Assembly (NCBI GenBank): GCA_900318445.1
Contig: ONKO01000001.1
Coordinates: 339,116 to 403,115 of the forward strand
DNA from: an uncultured Bacteroidales bacterium
Lineage (GTDB): Bacteria > Bacteroidota > Bacteroidia > Bacteroidales > UBA932
Reading direction: 5' to 3'
DNA length: 64,000 nt
Shown: positions 8,274-18,041 of the stretch, piece after piece
Position numbering within the stretch: position 1 is the first letter of the stretch
Layout of the letters: every line of letters starts with the position of its first letter
Notes under the pieces: generated by a model
The model's input: only the letters and a program-made list of their open reading frames with translations
Database searches by the model: none
Told to the model about the DNA's origin: nothing
Translations under genes and position numbers: made by a program

Positions 8274-11200
8274 ATGAAGTTACTGAGAATACTGGCGGCC
8301 GGCATGGTCATGCTGTCCGCAACGGTGAGCTTCGCACAGAACTCCCGCTCTGTTTCCGGTACAGTGACGGCAGCCTCGGACGGGCAGCCCGTGGTAGGTG
8401 CCAATGTGGTGCAGGCGGGAACGCGTAACGGCGTTTTCACCGATGCCGACGGCCGCTTTACCATTACGGTACCCGTTCCCTGCGAACTCACTGTTTCCTC
8501 CATCGGATTCCTTACGGTCACTGTCAAGGCCGACGGATCCTCCACCTTGAACATTACCCTCCAGGACGACGCCACCCTGCTGGAAAACGCAGTGGTCACG
8601 GCCCTGGGCATCAAGCGTGAGACCAAGGCGCTGGGTTATGCCGTGGAACAAGTCAATTCCGAAGAACTCAATGGGGCCCGTCCCATCAATGCTATGGACG
8701 CCCTGGCCGGCAAGGTGGCCGGCGTGGACATTTCCGGAACTACGGCCGGCCCGTCCGGCTCTACGCGTATCGTCATCCGCGGTAACGGTGAACTGTCCGG
8801 CAACAACCAGCCCTTATATGTAGTGGACGGTGTCCCCATGGACAACTCCAGCCTGGGTCAGGCCGGCATGTGGGGCGGTTACGACATGGGTGACGGCCTC
8901 TCCAGCATCAGCCCCGAGGACATCGAGTCCGTCTCCATCCTCAAGGGAGCATCGGCTGCGGCCCTCTACGGTTCCCGCGCTTCCAACGGTGTCATCCTCA
9001 TCACCACCAAGTCGGCCGGCAAGAAAGGATTCAACATTGACTTCTCTTCCAGCGTGGACTTTGTGAATCAGCTTTCTAGGTTCAACGACTACCAGCGCGT
9101 GTACGGCGCCGGCCGCAACGGCGAGCTTCCGCTTACCGTCGAGGTGGGCCGGGGCATTTCCCAGAGCGCCTGGGGCGCCAAGCTCAACAAGGAGCTCACG
9201 GGCTACATCTACGACGGCCGTCAGATGCCCTACACCAATGTGGCCGACAATATCTCCAGCTTCTTCCGCACCGGTTCCACCTTCACCAATGCCCTGTCCA
9301 TGAGCACCGGTAACGAGAAGAGCAACCTCCTCGTGTCCCTCTCCGACATGCGTAACCGGGACATCGTCCCCGCATCGGGCATGAGCCGCACGTCCATCAT
9401 GCTCAAGACCGGGGCCGAGCTGTTCAAGGGCTTCCGCCTCGAGAGCCGCGTCAACTACTCCGTGGAGAAGGTGACCAACCGTCCCGCCCTGTCCGACTCC
9501 CCCAACAACGTGGGCCTCAGCCTCATCGGCCTGGCGCCCAACATTGACCAGAAGTGGCTGGGTGAAAGCTATCAGGACGAGTACGGCAAGTACATGGACT
9601 GGAACGGCGGCAACATCTACCGCATCAACCCCTACTGGTCCATTAACAACATGCGCAACACCTCCGTCAAGGACCGCGTCATGGGCTACCTCCTCGCCAG
9701 CTACCAGATCATCGACGGGCTCAGCGCCCAGCTGCGTGCGGGTACCGATTTCTACAAGTTCCGCATGACGGATTTCAACGCCATCGACACGCCCATCGCC
9801 CTGCAGGGCGCCATGACGGAGACCACCGCCCTGGTCAACGAAACCAACGTGGAGGGCCTCATCCGCTATGATACCAAACTGGGCAAGGACTTCGACCTCT
9901 CTGCCTTCGTGGGCGGCAACCTCATGTTCTTTGACAGCGAATACACCGCCAATGCCGGTTCCAACCAGATTATCCCCGGCATGGAGAGCATTACCAACTA
10001 CATTGACAGCGAGCTCACCTACAACCACGGCCGCAAGCAGGTACGTTCCGTGTACGGCGCCGTGAACCTGGGCTGGAAGGGCCTCCTGTACCTGGATTTC
10101 ACCCTGCGCAACGACTGGTCCTCCACGCTCCGCAAGGGTCACAACTCCTACATGTATCCTTCCGTCTCCGGCAGCTTCGTGTTCTCCAACCTCCTCAAGG
10201 ACAATTCTGTCCTGAGCTTCGGCAAGCTGCGCGCTTCCTGGGCCGAGGTGGGTGGCGACACCGACCCCTATCAGCTCAACCTCAATTACGGCGTGCTGCC
10301 CTATACCCTGAACGGCATGCCCCTTGGCGACATTGCCTCCGAGCGCATCCCCAACCTGGACCTCAAGCCCACCCGCACCTATTCCTACGAGCTGGGTCTG
10401 GACCTGAAGTTTTTCAACCGCATCGGCGTAGACTTCACCTGGTATTCTTCCCGCACGAAGGACCAGATCATGAGTCTTCCCATCTCCTCCACCACCGGTT
10501 ACTCATCGGCCATGATCAACAGCGGCGTCATCTCCAACAAGGGCGTGGAACTGGCCCTGGACGCCGATATTATCAAGGCCCGCGACTTTACCTGGTCGGC
10601 TAACGTGAACTTTGCCCGTAACATCAACAAGGTGGAGTCCCTGCATCCGGAGCTGAAGGAGTATCCGCTGGCCGAGGCCCGCTGGGCCGGTGCCATGATC
10701 GAGGCCGTGGAAGGTGAAGCCTTCGGCGCCATCCTCGGAAAGAAACTCCTCCGCAACCCCGACGGAGAGGTCATCTACGGCTCCAACGGCTACCCGCTGG
10801 TGGGCAGCAAGCTGGAAGTGCTGGGGAACGGCGTCTATGACTGGACGGCCGGCATTGGCACCTCCCTTAGCTGGAAGGGCCTGTCCCTGAGTGCCCTCTT
10901 TGACGTAAAATGGGGCGCCGACGTCTATTCCATGTCCGACATGATGGCCTGCGGAAACGGTACTTCCCTGCGCACGCTGGAAGGCCGCGAAGCCTGGTAC
11001 GCGTCGGAGGAACAGCGCAAGGCCGCCAACGTGCAGCTCTCCGACTGGACCCCTACCGGCGGTTACGTGGGCAAGGGTGTCGTGAATGTGGGCACCGAGG
11101 ACAATCCTGTCTGGGAAACCAACCAAACGCCCGTAGACCCCCAGAAATACTGGGCCTACTTCCAGAGCGCCGGTACTCCCGAGCCGTTCATCTATGACGC

Positions 11201-11441
11201 TTCTTTCATCAAGCTCCGCGAGCTCACGCTCTCCTACAGCCTCAACAAGAAGTGGCTGGCCCGTACGCCGCTCACCGGTGTAAGCCTGTCGGTGTATGGC
11301 CGCAACCTCTGGACCCTTTATTCCAACCTTCCCAACATTGACCCCGAATCCAGCTATAACAACGGCAACGGCCAGGGCTTCGAGTATGGCTCCCTGCCTT
11401 CCCGCCGTGCCTGGGGCTTCAGTGTAAGACTTTCCTTCTAA
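8274..11441 (+). CDS. SusC/RagA-family TonB-dependent outer-membrane receptor
   Basis: A 1055-residue receptor with signal peptide (about 1-21), carboxypeptidase-regulatory-like domain (about 26-105), SusC linker (VVTALGIKRETKALGY), plug with VVDGVPMDN and GASAAALYGSRASNGV, and a C-terminal barrel ending in an aromatic-terminated strand (SVRLSF). It has no STN domain, so it should not signal through FecR. Its regulator is more likely the divergent hybrid sensor at 4786-8142. It forms the import channel of the PUL and is followed after 13 bases by the susD gene. The GH16 enzyme downstream suggests a beta-glucan substrate. Confidence 0.95.
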   Translation: MKLLRILAAGMVMLSATVSFAQNSRSVSGTVTAASDGQPVVGANVVQAGTRNGVFTDADGRFTITVPVPCELTVSSIGFLTVTVKADGSSTLNITLQDDATLLENAVVTALGIKRETKALGYAVEQVNSEELNGARPINAMDALAGKVAGVDISGTTAGPSGSTRIVIRGNGELSGNNQPLYVVDGVPMDNSSLGQAGMWGGYDMGDGLSSISPEDIESVSILKGASAAALYGSRASNGVILITTKSAGKKGFNIDFSSSVDFVNQLSRFNDYQRVYGAGRNGELPLTVEVGRGISQSAWGAKLNKELTGYIYDGRQMPYTNVADNISSFFRTGSTFTNALSMSTGNEKSNLLVSLSDMRNRDIVPASGMSRTSIMLKTGAELFKGFRLESRVNYSVEKVTNRPALSDSPNNVGLSLIGLAPNIDQKWLGESYQDEYGKYMDWNGGNIYRINPYWSINNMRNTSVKDRVMGYLLASYQIIDGLSAQLRAGTDFYKFRMTDFNAIDTPIALQGAMTETTALVNETNVEGLIRYDTKLGKDFDLSAFVGGNLMFFDSEYTANAGSNQIIPGMESITNYIDSELTYNHGRKQVRSVYGAVNLGWKGLLYLDFTLRNDWSSTLRKGHNSYMYPSVSGSFVFSNLLKDNSVLSFGKLRASWAEVGGDTDPYQLNLNYGVLPYTLNGMPLGDIASERIPNLDLKPTRTYSYELGLDLKFFNRIGVDFTWYSSRTKDQIMSLPISSTTGYSSAMINSGVISNKGVELALDADIIKARDFTWSANVNFARNINKVESLHPELKEYPLAEARWAGAMIEAVEGEAFGAILGKKLLRNPDGEVIYGSNGYPLVGSKLEVLGNGVYDWTAGIGTSLSWKGLSLSALFDVKWGADVYSMSDMMACGNGTSLRTLEGREAWYASEEQRKAANVQLSDWTPTGGYVGKGVVNVGTEDNPVWETNQTPVDPQKYWAYFQSAGTPEPFIYDASFIKLRELTLSYSLNKKWLARTPLTGVSLSVYGRNLWTLYSNLPNIDPESSYNNGNGQGFEYGSLPSRRAWGFSVRLSF

Positions 11442-11454
11442 TACCGCGAGACTT

Positions 11455-13065
11455 ATGAAAAAGAGCATTATATCCCTGGCCATTGCTTCGCTGGCGGTTT
11501 TAGCCGGATGCAGCGACTTTGGAAACCTGAACCAGGACCCCACCAAGTCTACCGACATGGATCCCAACATCCTCCTGCCCAACCTGCAGGCCATGCCCAC
11601 CAACGACTACCAGGAGTGGCACCGTCACTTCATGTATCCGGGCGGCTTCGTGCAGCAGTGGTGCGGTGACTGGGGCACTACCGAGTATGGCTGCCTGGCC
11701 ATCAAGAACGACTCCTACATGGGCGAGCTGTGGCTGCAGCGCTACACGCGCATGTCCAAGGGACTGGCCGACATCGTGGACCGTACGGCCGATGACCCCG
11801 CCCTCCAGAATATCAACGCCGCGGGACGTATCCTGCGCGTATATACCTATACCCAACTTACCGACCTGTACGGTGACATTCCTTATTTCGATGCCGGTGA
11901 AGGCTACTACAAAGGCATCCTGAAGCCCGCCTACGACAAGCAGGAAGACATCTACGACGACTTCTTCAAACAGCTTGACATGGCCGACGCCCAGCTTCGC
12001 ACCGGTACCGACATCCTTACCTACGACCAGTACTACGGCGGCGACACCGAGAAATGGCGCAAGTATGCCAACTCCCTGCACCTGCGTCTGGCGCTCCGCC
12101 TGGTCAAGGTGAACCCGGAAAAGGCTAAGGCCGAGGCTCAGAAGGCTATCTCGAACGGCGTGATGACTTCCGTCGAGGACCTCTGCCGCATCAAGTACGA
12201 GAATGTGGCCAACCCCTCGGCCGGTCCCGGACGCGGCAATGCCGTCTCCAACCGCCTGAGCGCAGACCCCCACAACTTCCGGTATTCCCGTCGTTTCATC
12301 CAGTACCTGGAAGAGACCGGTGACCCCCGCCTCAGAATCCTCGCCGCCAGCTATTACAACGACGACCTCAAGCAGGATATCACCGACCTGGTGTATGCGG
12401 AGAAGGGCTCCTATGCCGCCATGGCCCGCGCTACCGACCGCTTTGACTGGGAGAACTACGACAACGACGCTTCCAACCCCGACCCGTCCCTGCAGATTGA
12501 CGTGAACGGAGACGGCGTAACCGAGGAAGTGACCCCGCACATGCAGTACCTGCAGCCCAGCGCGTTCTTCTATGCCTACGACGCCCCTTATGTAAACATG
12601 GGATACGCCGAGGTGGAACTCCTCCTGGCTGAGGCCGCCCTCCGCTGGGGACTGGGCACCGGCACGGCCGCCGAGCACTTCGAAAAGGCCCTGGCCGCCG
12701 GTGTGGAGCAGATGAAGGTATACAGCAAGGACATCCAGCCCAGCGCCGCTTCCATCGCCGCCTTCGTGGCTGCCAACCCGCTCTCGGCCAACCAGACCGA
12801 GGCCCTGGAGCAGATTAACATGCAAATCTGGGTGGGCCATATCTTCAATCCTTTCGAAGCTTTTGCCAACTGGCGCCGCACCGGCATCCCGGAGATTGTG
12901 TTCCTCAACCGTGACCCGGCCCGCAACCAGTCTGGCGGAAAGACGCCCCGCCGCCTTCTCTATCCGGTAGAGGAGCAGATCAAGAACCCCGAGAACTACC
13001 AGGCCGCCATTGACCGTGTACCCGGTTATGACTGGACCGTAGGCGTATGGTGGGACAAGCAGTAA
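11455..13065 (+). CDS. SusD/RagB-family surface glycan-binding lipoprotein
   Basis: A 536-residue lipoprotein with a lipobox at Cys19 (LAGC), the early NLNQDPTKS motif, and helical repeats typical of the SusD-like_2 subfamily. It ends with the usual aromatic-rich tail (DWTVGVWW). SusD proteins cap the SusC channel on the cell surface and bind the glycan. It is the partner of the preceding SusC and lies in the same operon. The exact ligand cannot be read from sequence. Confidence 0.93.
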   Translation: MKKSIISLAIASLAVLAGCSDFGNLNQDPTKSTDMDPNILLPNLQAMPTNDYQEWHRHFMYPGGFVQQWCGDWGTTEYGCLAIKNDSYMGELWLQRYTRMSKGLADIVDRTADDPALQNINAAGRILRVYTYTQLTDLYGDIPYFDAGEGYYKGILKPAYDKQEDIYDDFFKQLDMADAQLRTGTDILTYDQYYGGDTEKWRKYANSLHLRLALRLVKVNPEKAKAEAQKAISNGVMTSVEDLCRIKYENVANPSAGPGRGNAVSNRLSADPHNFRYSRRFIQYLEETGDPRLRILAASYYNDDLKQDITDLVYAEKGSYAAMARATDRFDWENYDNDASNPDPSLQIDVNGDGVTEEVTPHMQYLQPSAFFYAYDAPYVNMGYAEVELLLAEAALRWGLGTGTAAEHFEKALAAGVEQMKVYSKDIQPSAASIAAFVAANPLSANQTEALEQINMQIWVGHIFNPFEAFANWRRTGIPEIVFLNRDPARNQSGGKTPRRLLYPVEEQIKNPENYQAAIDRVPGYDWTVGVWWDKQ

Positions 13066-13086
13066 CCCTTCAAAAGACACAGTAAA

Positions 13087-14448
13087 ATGAAAACAATGAA
13101 ATATCTGATGGGCCTTCTGGGCGCTCTTGTCCTTGCTTCCTGTGCAGGCGAGAAGGTAAGCGACCCCGTGTTCGGCCCCGACGAAACGCCCTACATCTAT
13201 ATGGAATGGTCCAGCAGCCAGGTCTACAGCGTAGGAGACGTCGTTAAATTCACCGCCCAGGTTTCCCCGCTTGAGGGAACCTCCGTGCGCTGGCTCATAG
13301 ACGGAAACGTGGTCTCCACCACGCCTTCCATCGAATACACCATTGAAGGAACCGAAGGCTTCACCCTCCGTTTCGAGGCCGAGCGCAACGGTATCGTCAA
13401 CTACCGCCAGGCCACCGTGGCCATCCAGGTGCCTTTCGTGCCCAAGAACCCCGCCCACAAGGTGATGGGTGTCATCACCACCGACGGAAACGCCGACATG
13501 GTGCAGTGGGACTACATCTCGCACCTTCTCATCACCTCCTTCCAGGTGACGGACGCCGGTAAGCTGGAACTTCCCGATGCCGGCAAGCTCGCCACCCTGA
13601 AGACCCTGGTCTCCCTGGCGCACAACAAGGGCGTCTATGTGCAGGCTGATGTCACCGGCATCATCAACATGCCTGCCGGCTCGGGTCTCTACAACAGCAT
13701 GGTCTTCCAGACGGTGGTGGCCGATGACGCGCTTCGTGCTTCCCTCGTGGCCGACATCAAGAAGCTGGTGGCCGATCTGGACCTGGACGGCGTGAACATC
13801 TATGTGAACGAGCTCAACTGCGACGCCGGCGCCATCCAGGAGAAAGATGCCATTGTCCAGTTTATCAAGGACCTGCGTGCTGCCTTCCCGGCCGTACGCG
13901 AAGGCGAACGCCTGAAGTACCTGGTAACGGCCTCCGTGCCGCGTGCCTGGAACAGCTATGAGTTCTACTTCCTGGGCCAGGCCGAGGCGGAGCTGGACTG
14001 GATCAACCTCCTTCTGTTCGGCGCCCTGGACCTCACGCCCTGCGACTTTGCTCCGGACTGGTATGTGAACGACTTCTATGCCAACTTCCAGAGTTCTGCC
14101 GGCTTCCCTTACAGCAAGCAGATGGTGGGTGTGGGCGCCTTCGGAATCCACTACCAGTACCCCGACGGGGTTACCATCACCTGGGGCAACCAGGACCAGT
14201 ACCTGGGATGGCCCACCTATTCCGAAATCCTCAAGATGGATGCATCGGCCTCTTCCAACTGTTACCTGAATCTGGGAAGCGGCCTGTATTATACCGGCGC
14301 CACCGGCACAAACAGTGCCACTTCCAAGGCCCTCATCGTGAAAGACACCCCTGAGAGCGCCGGCATGTTCATCTGGTGTGTCGACTACGACTCCACCAGC
14401 GCACAGACATCCCTTACCCAGGCTGTCTGGAATACCTTGAATCTATAG
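13087..14448 (+). CDS. GH18-like surface lipoprotein with degenerate catalytic motif
   Basis: A 453-residue lipoprotein (lipobox Cys19, LASC) with an Ig/PKD-like domain (about 30-115) and a GH18-type barrel (about 120-450). The GH18 signature DxxDxDxE is replaced by D234-G-V-N237-I-Y239-V-N241: both inner aspartates and the catalytic glutamate are changed, although Glu242 follows directly. It is therefore probably a glycan-binding protein built on an inactive chitinase/endoglycosidase fold, and not an enzyme. It lies between susD and the GH16 gene, where PULs usually encode a surface glycan-binding protein. Confidence 0.8.
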   Translation: MKTMKYLMGLLGALVLASCAGEKVSDPVFGPDETPYIYMEWSSSQVYSVGDVVKFTAQVSPLEGTSVRWLIDGNVVSTTPSIEYTIEGTEGFTLRFEAERNGIVNYRQATVAIQVPFVPKNPAHKVMGVITTDGNADMVQWDYISHLLITSFQVTDAGKLELPDAGKLATLKTLVSLAHNKGVYVQADVTGIINMPAGSGLYNSMVFQTVVADDALRASLVADIKKLVADLDLDGVNIYVNELNCDAGAIQEKDAIVQFIKDLRAAFPAVREGERLKYLVTASVPRAWNSYEFYFLGQAEAELDWINLLLFGALDLTPCDFAPDWYVNDFYANFQSSAGFPYSKQMVGVGAFGIHYQYPDGVTITWGNQDQYLGWPTYSEILKMDASASSNCYLNLGSGLYYTGATGTNSATSKALIVKDTPESAGMFIWCVDYDSTSAQTSLTQAVWNTLNL

Positions 14449-14453
14449 CAGAA

Positions 14454-15503
14454 ATGAATAGATTAATAGTAGTGTTTGCGATTCTCGTCCTCGGGGCAGC
14501 CTGTGCCCCGATGGACGGGCAATCGTTCCCTGTCCGCTATACCTACGAAAAGGATGCGGACTGTCCCAACTTCATCTCGTTCGAGGCCCAGGACGTAAAG
14601 GCCGGAGATGAGTGCAGCTGGACTTTTTCCGACGAACCCGGAAAGAGCTACAGCGGCACCTCGCGGGTGCATTATTTTCCCAAGGCCGGGAGCTATGAAG
14701 TGACGCTGCATGTGCGCCGGGACGGAAAGGAAGGAACCCATGCCCTCAAGGTGGGCGTGGCTTCCGATTCCCGTTACGAGAAAGCCGGAGAGCATCTTCT
14801 CTGGGCCGACGAATTTCTGGGAAAATCCCTGGACCTTAAGAAATGGAATTATGACCTGGGCACCGGCCAGTGGGGAAACAACGAGCTGGAGAACTATACC
14901 AACGCTCCTGCCAACTCCCACCTGGAGGACGGAAAGCTCATCATCACCGCTATCAAGGAAGACGACCGTGAGGCGGTGGGCAGCTATACATCGGCCCGCC
15001 TTACCACGCAGGGAAAGGTGGAATTCCACCGCGGAAGGGTTGAGGTACGCGCCAAGATGCCTTCCGGAAAGGGCACGTGGGCGGCCATCTGGATGTTTGG
15101 CCGGCATGCCGCTCCCAGCTACTCCGAGCTGGATATCCTGGAATACGTGGGCTGTGACAAGAATATTATCTACACCACGGTCCATACCACGGCCACCCTC
15201 TCGGAGTGGGTCCCGAAGTCTACGGCCAGCAAGGTTGTGGGCGATGTGGAGACCGCTTTCCATGTGTATGGCATGAACTGGGAGGATGAGAAAATTGAAT
15301 TCTATCTGGATTCGCCGGACAACGTGTATCTCACCTTCGGAAAGCCTGCGCAGAAGGGCGCCGACTACTGGCCCTTTGACAGCGACGAGTACCTGATCCT
15401 GAACCTTGCCGTAGGCGGTGACTGGGGCGGTATGCGCGGAATAGACAACAGTATCTGGCCGCAGTCCATGGAAGTGGACTATGTAAGGGTGTTCCAGAAG
15501 TAA
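14454..15503 (+). CDS. GH16 endo-beta-glucanase (laminarinase-like) lipoprotein with PKD domain
   Basis: A 349-residue lipoprotein from the ATG at 14454 (lipobox Cys17, GAAC). A PKD-like domain (about 20-105) is followed by a GH16 catalytic domain. The ExDxxE signature is complete: Glu225 (nucleophile), Asp227 and Glu230 (acid/base). Other GH16 landmarks are the WADEF start of the domain, GQWGNNELENYT and the WP...MEVDYVRV end. GH16 enzymes cut beta-1,3 or mixed beta-1,3/1,4 glucans (some cut agar or carrageenan); the laminarinase-like sequence makes beta-glucan the best guess. It starts 5 bases after the preceding gene and closes the PUL operon. Confidence 0.9.
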   Translation: MNRLIVVFAILVLGAACAPMDGQSFPVRYTYEKDADCPNFISFEAQDVKAGDECSWTFSDEPGKSYSGTSRVHYFPKAGSYEVTLHVRRDGKEGTHALKVGVASDSRYEKAGEHLLWADEFLGKSLDLKKWNYDLGTGQWGNNELENYTNAPANSHLEDGKLIITAIKEDDREAVGSYTSARLTTQGKVEFHRGRVEVRAKMPSGKGTWAAIWMFGRHAAPSYSELDILEYVGCDKNIIYTTVHTTATLSEWVPKSTASKVVGDVETAFHVYGMNWEDEKIEFYLDSPDNVYLTFGKPAQKGADYWPFDSDEYLILNLAVGGDWGGMRGIDNSIWPQSMEVDYVRVFQK

Positions 15504-15511
15504 TTATTTTG

Positions 15512-15519
15512 TATCTTTG
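15512..15519 (+). promoter_or_regulatory. -7 box (TATCTTTG) of radA
   Basis: Matches TAnnTTTG and ends 7 bases before the radA ATG at 15527, which predicts an almost leaderless mRNA. No -33 TTTG at the usual distance. Confidence 0.5.
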
Positions 15520-15526
15520 TGCTACT

Positions 15527-16888
15527 ATGGCAAGCGCAAAGACAAAGTCCGTGTGGTTTTGCAGCCACTGCGGCAATGAATACGCCAAATGGATGGGCCG
15601 ATGCCCGGCCTGCGGCGAATGGAATACCTTCGTTGAGAAGGAAGTGGTAAGCGGGAAGAAGACGGGAACCATGACGGTGCCCGGCGCTTCCCGCAAACCT
15701 ATGCCCCTGAAAGATGTCTCCACCACCCAGGAAGACCGCGTGTCGCTGGGTTCCCCGGAGGTGGACCGCCTGCTGGGCGGGGGCATCGTGAAAGGCTCCC
15801 TGGTGCTCATGGGCGGCGAGCCCGGCATCGGCAAGAGTACACTCTCCCTGCAGCTTCCGCTCCACCGGCCTCAGCTCAAGACCCTTTACGTCACCGGTGA
15901 GGAAAGCGTCAAGCAGGTGAAGATGCGGGCCGACCGCCTGGGGGGAGACGCCTCCAACTGCCTCATTTACAGCGAGACCGACATGGGGGCCATCCTGTCG
16001 GAGGCGGAAGAGACCGCACCGGACCTCATCATTGTGGACTCCGTGCAAACCATGTATTGCCGTGAGGTGGACTCTACCGCCGGCAGCGTGAGCCAGATCA
16101 AGGAAGTGGCCGCCCAGCTCCTGCGCTTTGCCAAATCCAGCGGCATTCCGGTCCTTCTCATTGGCCATATTACCAAGGAAGGCACCATTGCCGGCCCCAA
16201 GATCCTGGAGCACATTGTAGACGTTGTGCTGCAGTTCGAGGGAGAGAACCGCGGCGCATACCGCGTCCTCCGCAGCATCAAGAACCGTTTTGGCTCCACC
16301 TCCGAGCTTGCGGTCTTTGAAATGACGGGCGCAGGGCTCCGGGAAGTGGCCAATCCTTCCGAGATGCTCATCCCCATGCACGAGGAAGGCCTCAGCGGCA
16401 CGGCCATATCGGCCATGCTGGACGGCAACCGGTCTTTCCTGTTCGAGGTACAGGCCCTGGTGTCCAGCGCCGTGTATGGCACCGCGCAGCGCAGCGCTAC
16501 GGGTTTTGACGTGCGCCGCCTCAACATGCTGCTGGCCGTGCTGGAGCGCCGGGCCGGCTTCAAACTGGGCCAGAAGGATGTTTTCCTCAACATGGCGGGC
16601 GGTCTCAAGGTAAACGACCCCGCCTGCGACCTGGCCGTGGTGGCCGCCGTGCTTTCTTCCAATTTTGATTATTCCCTTCCCTCAGATATCTGCTTTGCAG
16701 GGGAAGTGGGCCTGAGCGGAGAAATCCGTCCTGTTTCGCAGGCCGAGCGCCGGGCCACAGAAGCGGCCCGCGTGGGCTTCAAGCGCATCTTTGTGAGCAG
16801 CTATACCCACTTTGATAAAAAACCCCAGGGCATAGATGTGGTCAAAGTGGCCGACATCCCTGCCCTGGTAAGGTCTCTGTTTAAATAA
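15527..16888 (+). CDS. radA: DNA repair protein RadA
   Basis: A protein of 453 residues with all RadA landmarks: an N-terminal four-cysteine zinc finger (CSHC...CPAC), a RecA-like ATPase with Walker A GEPGIGKST, the RadA-specific KNRFG motif (KNRFGSTSEL) and a C-terminal Lon-protease-like domain. RadA promotes branch migration during recombinational repair. The ATG at 15527 is preferred over an upstream in-frame start because the -7 box lies just before it. Its stop is 2 bases from the stop of the convergent small lipoprotein gene, with no terminator between. Confidence 0.97.
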   Translation: MASAKTKSVWFCSHCGNEYAKWMGRCPACGEWNTFVEKEVVSGKKTGTMTVPGASRKPMPLKDVSTTQEDRVSLGSPEVDRLLGGGIVKGSLVLMGGEPGIGKSTLSLQLPLHRPQLKTLYVTGEESVKQVKMRADRLGGDASNCLIYSETDMGAILSEAEETAPDLIIVDSVQTMYCREVDSTAGSVSQIKEVAAQLLRFAKSSGIPVLLIGHITKEGTIAGPKILEHIVDVVLQFEGENRGAYRVLRSIKNRFGSTSELAVFEMTGAGLREVANPSEMLIPMHEEGLSGTAISAMLDGNRSFLFEVQALVSSAVYGTAQRSATGFDVRRLNMLLAVLERRAGFKLGQKDVFLNMAGGLKVNDPACDLAVVAAVLSSNFDYSLPSDICFAGEVGLSGEIRPVSQAERRATEAARVGFKRIFVSSYTHFDKKPQGIDVVKVADIPALVRSLFK

Positions 16889-16890
16889 TA

Positions 16891-17136
16891 TTACTCGCCT
16901 TTCACGGCTTCTTTAGCAGCATCGGCAGCCTCTTCGATTTTCTCGATGGCAGCTTCCTGAGCGGCTTCCTTCACCTCCTGGGCGGCGTTCTCAACGGCCT
17001 GGCAAACGGTGGTGTCTACCTGCTCGGCAGCTTCTGCGGGAGCTTCTTCAGCTTTCTTGTTGTTGTTGCTGTTACCACAAGCAACAGTGGCGGCCATCAT
17101 GGCGATCACGGCCACAGACATAAATACTTTCTTCAT
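16891..17136 (-). CDS. Small Ala/Glu-rich lipoprotein of unknown function
   Basis: An 81-residue protein with a lipobox at Cys20 (TVAC), a short Asn/Lys linker, and a strongly charged Ala/Glu/Lys helix (about 28-81) likely to be amphipathic or coiled. A near-perfect promoter stands in front of it. Small lipoproteins like this are abundant in Bacteroidetes envelopes and have no assigned role. Confidence 0.8.
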   Translation of the reverse strand: MKKVFMSVAVIAMMAATVACGNSNNNKKAEEAPAEAAEQVDTTVCQAVENAAQEVKEAAQEAAIEKIEEAADAAKEAVKGE

Positions 17137-17178
17137 AGTTCTAATAAATTAAAAGAATACACATTCCTTTGTCGGCGG

Positions 17179-17209
17179 CAAATGTAAGGCTTATTTCTGA
17201 GATAGCAAA
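17179..17209 (-). promoter_or_regulatory. Bacteroidetes-type promoter of the small lipoprotein gene
   Basis: The -33 TTTG (17206-17209) and -7 TACATTTG (17179-17186) are separated by 19 bases, matching consensus. The predicted leader is about 36 bases. Confidence 0.7.
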
Positions 17210-17244
17210 GGATTTTTTAATATTTTTATTACGAACTGTAAGCG

Positions 17245-18036
17245 CTAAAAGCTGAAAATATAGCTCAAACCGGGGCTCAGCATGATTGAATTGTCATATT
17301 GGGCACTGAAAAGCTTTGTGCCTTCAGTGTTTGTATCCAGCTCATATTTGTCGTTATAATCTATAAGCAGGTAGGGCTTGAGCTCATGTCTTTTGCTAAA
17401 GTTGAAGGAAACGCCCACCTCTCCCCTGTAGCGGTTGTTGTACACGTGCGTGTAGCCGGAAGGGGTGTAGTTGTAGTAGGTCTTGGTGCCCGACTTGTTC
17501 CACTGGGCCTCTCCGCTGGTGGTTCCCCAGGGCTCGTTGAGGGCGGTACGGAGCTCGAAGGAGGCGTAGGGCTCGGCAACATAGAAGCCTTTGTACTTGA
17601 TGGTGAACTTGCTCTTGAGCGCCAGGGCGTCGGGATTGTTCTGGTATACGTTGAAGGTGCCGGTGCGGCGGGTGTACTGCAGGCGTTCCTTCAGGGAGAA
17701 CTGGAAGTATCCCAGCTGGAGGCTGCCGGTAATGTCGGCGAACACCCTGTGGCGGGGCTCCTTGAAGGTGGCCGTCGAGACGTCCCGGGTGTTGATGAGC
17801 GTATAGCCAACGCCCAGCTTAAGCGCCTTGAACGGTTTGTAAGTGAATCCCAGCGTAGTGCGCATACTTGCGAGCGACGTGGCCTCTGTGCGCAGCTCTT
17901 CTTCGGCATAGACGTGTACGCCCTTGGATATCTTGTAGTTGGCCTCCACCGAGGCGCGGGCGCCCCATTCCGTCGCCGTCTGGGCAAAGGCACCGGCGGG
18001 AGTGAGGAGCGCGAGAATAAGGAAAAGTCGTTTCAT
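17245..18036 (-). CDS. DUF2490 outer-membrane beta-barrel protein
   Basis: A 263-residue protein with signal peptide (about 1-18) and alternating beta strands ending in an aromatic-terminated strand (SPGLSYIFSF), as in the DUF2490 family of small outer-membrane barrels. It is the last gene of a tight three-gene operon with a VTC-domain protein and DUF4956 (5 bases after the DUF4956 stop). Function unknown. Confidence 0.85.
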   Translation of the reverse strand: MKRLFLILALLTPAGAFAQTATEWGARASVEANYKISKGVHVYAEEELRTEATSLASMRTTLGFTYKPFKALKLGVGYTLINTRDVSTATFKEPRHRVFADITGSLQLGYFQFSLKERLQYTRRTGTFNVYQNNPDALALKSKFTIKYKGFYVAEPYASFELRTALNEPWGTTSGEAQWNKSGTKTYYNYTPSGYTHVYNNRYRGEVGVSFNFSKRHELKPYLLIDYNDKYELDTNTEGTKLFSAQYDNSIMLSPGLSYIFSF

Positions 18037-18041
18037 GGTTA

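Noticed and set aside
11500-14151. An 883-codon open frame on the minus strand
   Set aside because: It is antisense to susD and the GH18-like gene and matches no family.
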